From assembly GCA_030590585.1 (NCBI GenBank), contig JAUUYD010000157.1, positions 1 through 6,085 of the forward strand: a DNA stretch of 6,085 nt. The letters run 5' to 3'. The stretch is from Spirochaeta sp. GTDB lineage: Bacteria; Spirochaetota; Spirochaetia; Spirochaetales_E; Spirochaetaceae_B. The notes beneath the pieces were generated by a model. The model was not told where the DNA came from, ran no database searches, and saw only the letters and a list, made by a program, of their open reading frames with translations. Of this stretch, positions 4,902-6,085 are shown piece by piece (position 1 is the first letter of the stretch; each line of letters begins with the position of its first letter). The position numbers and the translations under genes are program-made.

Positions 4902-6085
4902 AGATATCCCGGCCCCCGGCCTGAATGCCCTTTAAACCCGCCTCTATACGCTCCCTGACATCCTCTTCAAGAGTCTCCAGACTGAGCTTCTTTATCAGCT
5001 CATACCCCCTGTATTTCAGAGATTCATCAGCGTAATCCTCGAGGTATTCAGCAAAGCTGGTTAACCCGTTGGGTAGACAGTAACTCTTGATAAGCCCCGG
5101 CTTGGCCAGATCCATAAAATCAGCCCCTGTTCTCCCCTTTCGATAGCAGCCCGTACAGAATGACGGGACAAAACCGCCATCCACCATGTCACTGACAACC
5201 TCGTGGAGTGTGCGGTGGTCAGCCAGGGAGAACTGACTGTGGGTGAACTCATCATCCCCTGAATACCCGCCGGGAGTGGTTCTCGATCCCGCCGAAGCCT
5301 GAGACACCCCATAGCGAAATAAATCATCCCGCATCTTTTTGGATTCCCGGGTTGAGAGAATAATACCCGTGTAAGGCAATGTGAGGCGCAGTACTGCAAC
5401 CAGAAGACGGAATTCCTCATCCCTCACAGGAAAAGGAATTGAATTAGCCACCGGTGCTCCCGGAGCCGGTTCCAACCGGGGTACCGAAACAGTATGAGGA
5501 CCGCAGCCCCACCGCTCTTCCAGATGACGTGCATGATTCAGCAGGGAAATTACCTCCTGTTTCCAGGGAGCCAGCCCGAAAAGCACCCCGACACCCACAT
5601 CATCAATGCCCGCCTCCATAGCCCTGTCCATCACCGACAGGCGGTAGTCATAATCCGCTTTAGGACCCGCTAAATGATATTTTTTGTAAAGAACCTTATC
5701 GTAAGTTTCCTGAAAGCAGGTATAGGTTCCAATACCGCAGGTTTTCAAAGTACGAAAATCATCAACCGACATCGGAGCCACTTCCACATTAATCCGCCTT
5801 ACCCCGGCACCATTCTCATCTACTGAGTAAATGGTTTTCATGGCATTCATTGTGAAATCCACCCCATAACTGCCGGTTTCACCAGCCAGGAGCAGTACTC
5901 TCTTATGGCCCTGTTTCAATAACTCCCTGGTTTCACTCACCAGCTCGGCCTCATTCAGAGTAACCCGATTGATATCCTTATTACCCCTGCGAAATCCGCA
6001 GTACAGACACTCATTCGAACATTTATTTCCGGCATAAAGAGGAGCAAACAACACCATCCTGCTGCCGTAGATTTCTTTTTTTACA
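4894..6085 (-). CDS. hydG: [FeFe]-hydrogenase maturase HydG, radical SAM tyrosine lyase (partial, N-terminus outside window)
   Basis: HydG is a cytoplasmic radical SAM enzyme that splits tyrosine into p-cresol and dehydroglycine and turns the latter into the CO and CN ligands of the H-cluster. The frame stays open to the right edge: codons reading VKKEIYGSR precede the Met at 6055-6057, so that Met is internal and about 75-85 N-terminal residues are missing. Counting from that Met, the SAM cluster motif CX3CX2C is C13, C17, C20 (KCSNECLYCG). The C-terminal motif is C301, C304, C327, exactly CX2CX22C; it binds the auxiliary cluster that carries the labile iron and separates HydG from the thiamine enzyme ThiH. 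A GPHTVSVPR segment (187-195) and a GVSQASAGSRT segment (250-260) are also typical. The TAG stop overlaps the hydE start by 8 bases, so this is the first visible gene of the maturation operon. Identity is near certain. Confidence 0.97.
   Translation of the reverse strand, partial: VKKEIYGSRMVLFAPLYAGNKCSNECLYCGFRRGNKDINRVTLNEAELVSETRELLKQGHKRVLLLAGETGSYGVDFTMNAMKTIYSVDENGAGVRRINVEVAPMSVDDFRTLKTCGIGTYTCFQETYDKVLYKKYHLAGPKADYDYRLSVMDRAMEAGIDDVGVGVLFGLAPWKQEVISLLNHARHLEERWGCGPHTVSVPRLEPAPGAPVANSIPFPVRDEEFRLLVAVLRLTLPYTGIILSTRESKKMRDDLFRYGVSQASAGSRTTPGGYSGDDEFTHSQFSLADHRTLHEVVSDMVDGGFVPSFCTGCYRKGRTGADFMDLAKPGLIKSYCLPNGLTSFAEYLEDYADESLKYRGYELIKKLSLETLEEDVRERIEAGLKGIQAGGRDIYV

Noticed and set aside
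5061..5420. Minus-strand frame of 119 codons inside hydG
   Set aside because: Out of frame with the conserved HydG C-terminal cluster region; a shadow frame.
6055..6057. ATG as the true start of hydG
   Set aside because: The frame continues upstream to the window edge with conserved HydG residues (KKEIYGSR), so the Met is internal.
6076..6082. Run of seven T on the plus strand as a terminator tail
   Set aside because: On the coding strand it is the Lys-Lys codon pair of hydG, and no hairpin precedes it.
4894..6085. ThiH (thiamine tyrosine lyase) as an alternative for hydG
   Set aside because: The exact CX2CX22C C-terminal motif and the neighbouring hydE and hydF are specific to HydG.
1..6085. 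tRNA, rRNA, CRISPR array, transposase or riboswitch
   Set aside because: Nothing resembling these was seen on either strand; coding sequence fills nearly all of the window.

Overview
The window reads entirely on the minus strand and is almost gap-free. In transcription order (right to left) it holds: hydG (N-terminus cut by the right edge), hydE, an aspartase/fumarase-family lyase, hydF, a PcnB-type nucleotidyltransferase, and the first 45 codons of a UDP-glucose 6-dehydrogenase (cut by the left edge). No RNA gene, CRISPR array, insertion sequence or long repeat was seen, and no stretch over 25 bases lacks a gene.

The right two thirds (about 1295-6085) is an [FeFe]-hydrogenase H-cluster maturation operon. 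From established work on the family, HydG cleaves tyrosine to make an Fe(CO)2(CN)-cysteine unit, HydE processes that unit with radical SAM chemistry, and HydF is the GTPase scaffold that holds the diiron subcluster and passes it to the hydrogenase. The lyase between hydE and hydF most likely makes fumarate and ammonia from aspartate. Its place in the operon suggests, as an inference, that the ammonia serves the azadithiolate bridge of the H-cluster. The four genes overlap by 4 to 8 bases, two of the overlaps being GTGA, so translation is probably coupled. No hydrogenase structural gene lies in the window.

The left third holds pcnB, 21 bases after hydF, and ugd, 3 bases after pcnB. These have no evident link to hydrogenase. 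pcnB is visibly poorer in GC than hydF, and a sigma70-like promoter with 17-base spacing lies in the last codons of hydF, so a second transcription unit may begin there.

The organism is an anaerobic or fermentative bacterium with an [FeFe] hydrogenase and roughly 50-55% GC. A PcnB-type enzyme together with a hydG-hydE-lyase-hydF order would suit a spirochaete or a related anaerobe, but the window alone cannot settle the phylum.

The system as a whole is known. The points worth a second look are a degenerate G4/G5 guanine-recognition region in HydF, a shortened and substituted lyase, and the promoter and composition boundary at hydF/pcnB.
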